From an uncultured Neomegalonema sp. (GTDB taxonomy: Bacteria > Pseudomonadota > Alphaproteobacteria > Rhodobacterales > Rhodobacteraceae): DNA of 5,173 nt. Made by a program: the position numbers and the translations under genes. The notes under the pieces were generated by a model, which saw only the letters and a program-made list of their open reading frames with translations, ran no database searches and was not told the DNA's origin. Shown piece after piece: positions 5,048 to 5,173 of this stretch. Location: contig CALDZQ010000151.1 in NCBI GenBank assembly GCA_937944035.1, positions 1-5,173 of the forward strand, given 5' to 3'. Every line of letters begins with the position of its first letter. The first letter of the stretch is position 1.

Positions 5048-5173
5048 ATGAGGCAGAATATGCGCCAGCAAACTACGCAAAAATCGCTGGTTTGGCTGGC
5101 ATCTTATCCGAAATCCGGCAACACTTGGCTGCGGGCTTTTTTGGGCAATTACCTGTTTGAAGCCGACGGCCCG
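5048..5173 (+). CDS. Sulfotransferase, N-terminal fragment cut by window edge
   Basis: Forty-two codons are visible and the frame is open to the edge. The sequence WLASYPKSGNTWLRAFL holds the 5'-phosphosulfate-binding loop of PAPS-dependent sulfotransferases (family consensus YPKSGTTW; PKSGNTW is common in bacterial members), with the key lysine present. Such enzymes move a sulfuryl group from PAPS to a hydroxyl or amine of a carbohydrate, lipid or small molecule; the acceptor cannot be told from this fragment. AAAGG at 5035-5039 is 8 nt before ATG 5048, which I prefer; ATG 5060 with AGG at 5051-5053 is an alternative that would shorten the protein by four residues. An in-frame TAA at 5021-5023 bars longer starts. 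A strong terminator lies only 26 nt upstream, so the gene's promoter is unclear. The typical family length is about 250-300 residues, so most of the gene lies outside. Confidence 0.9.
   Translation, partial: MRQNMRQQTTQKSLVWLASYPKSGNTWLRAFLGNYLFEADGP

Overview
The window looks like a piece of an alphaproteobacterial chromosome of moderate-to-high GC. Three things point there: an RTX exoprotein with a serralysin-type C-terminal end, a small basic protein of a type I associate with alphaproteobacterial genomes, and an alphaproteobacterial LexA-type direct repeat (GTTC-N7-GTTC) in the promoter of that small gene. The assignment to a class is inference; no rRNA or other marker gene is present.

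Layout. Positions 1-510 contain no gene I can support. The stretch is relatively AT-rich and holds short direct repeats about 50 nt apart, several potential hairpins, an isolated perfect Shine-Dalgarno sequence with a possible 35-codon leader ORF, and finally the strong ribosome binding site of the main gene. Positions 511-3747 encode a 1078-residue RTX (hemolysin-type Ca-binding repeat) protein. It has seven N-terminal propeller-like repeats, two short RTX blocks separated by two related interrupter segments, a tract of 37 nonapeptides without a phase slip, and a C-terminal type I secretion signal ending DFLL. Positions 3748-4157 hold two good terminator hairpins, a dispersed palindromic repeat, another inverted repeat, and a TTGACA promoter overlapped by the putative SOS box. 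Positions 4158-4823 encode a 221-residue basic protein of unknown function. Positions 4824-5047 hold two further hairpins, the second a clear intrinsic terminator. From 5048 to the window edge runs the start of a sulfotransferase gene, recognised by its PAPS-binding loop.

How the parts relate. The three genes are co-oriented but separated by terminators, so they look like three independent transcription units rather than an operon. The RTX protein should leave the cell through a type I (ABC/MFP/TolC-like) exporter that is not encoded here, and fold outside on binding calcium. The sulfotransferase might act on surface or capsular glycans, but one fragment cannot show that. The most informative single observation is the SOS-type operator in front of the uncharacterised 221-residue protein, which suggests a DNA-damage-inducible role.
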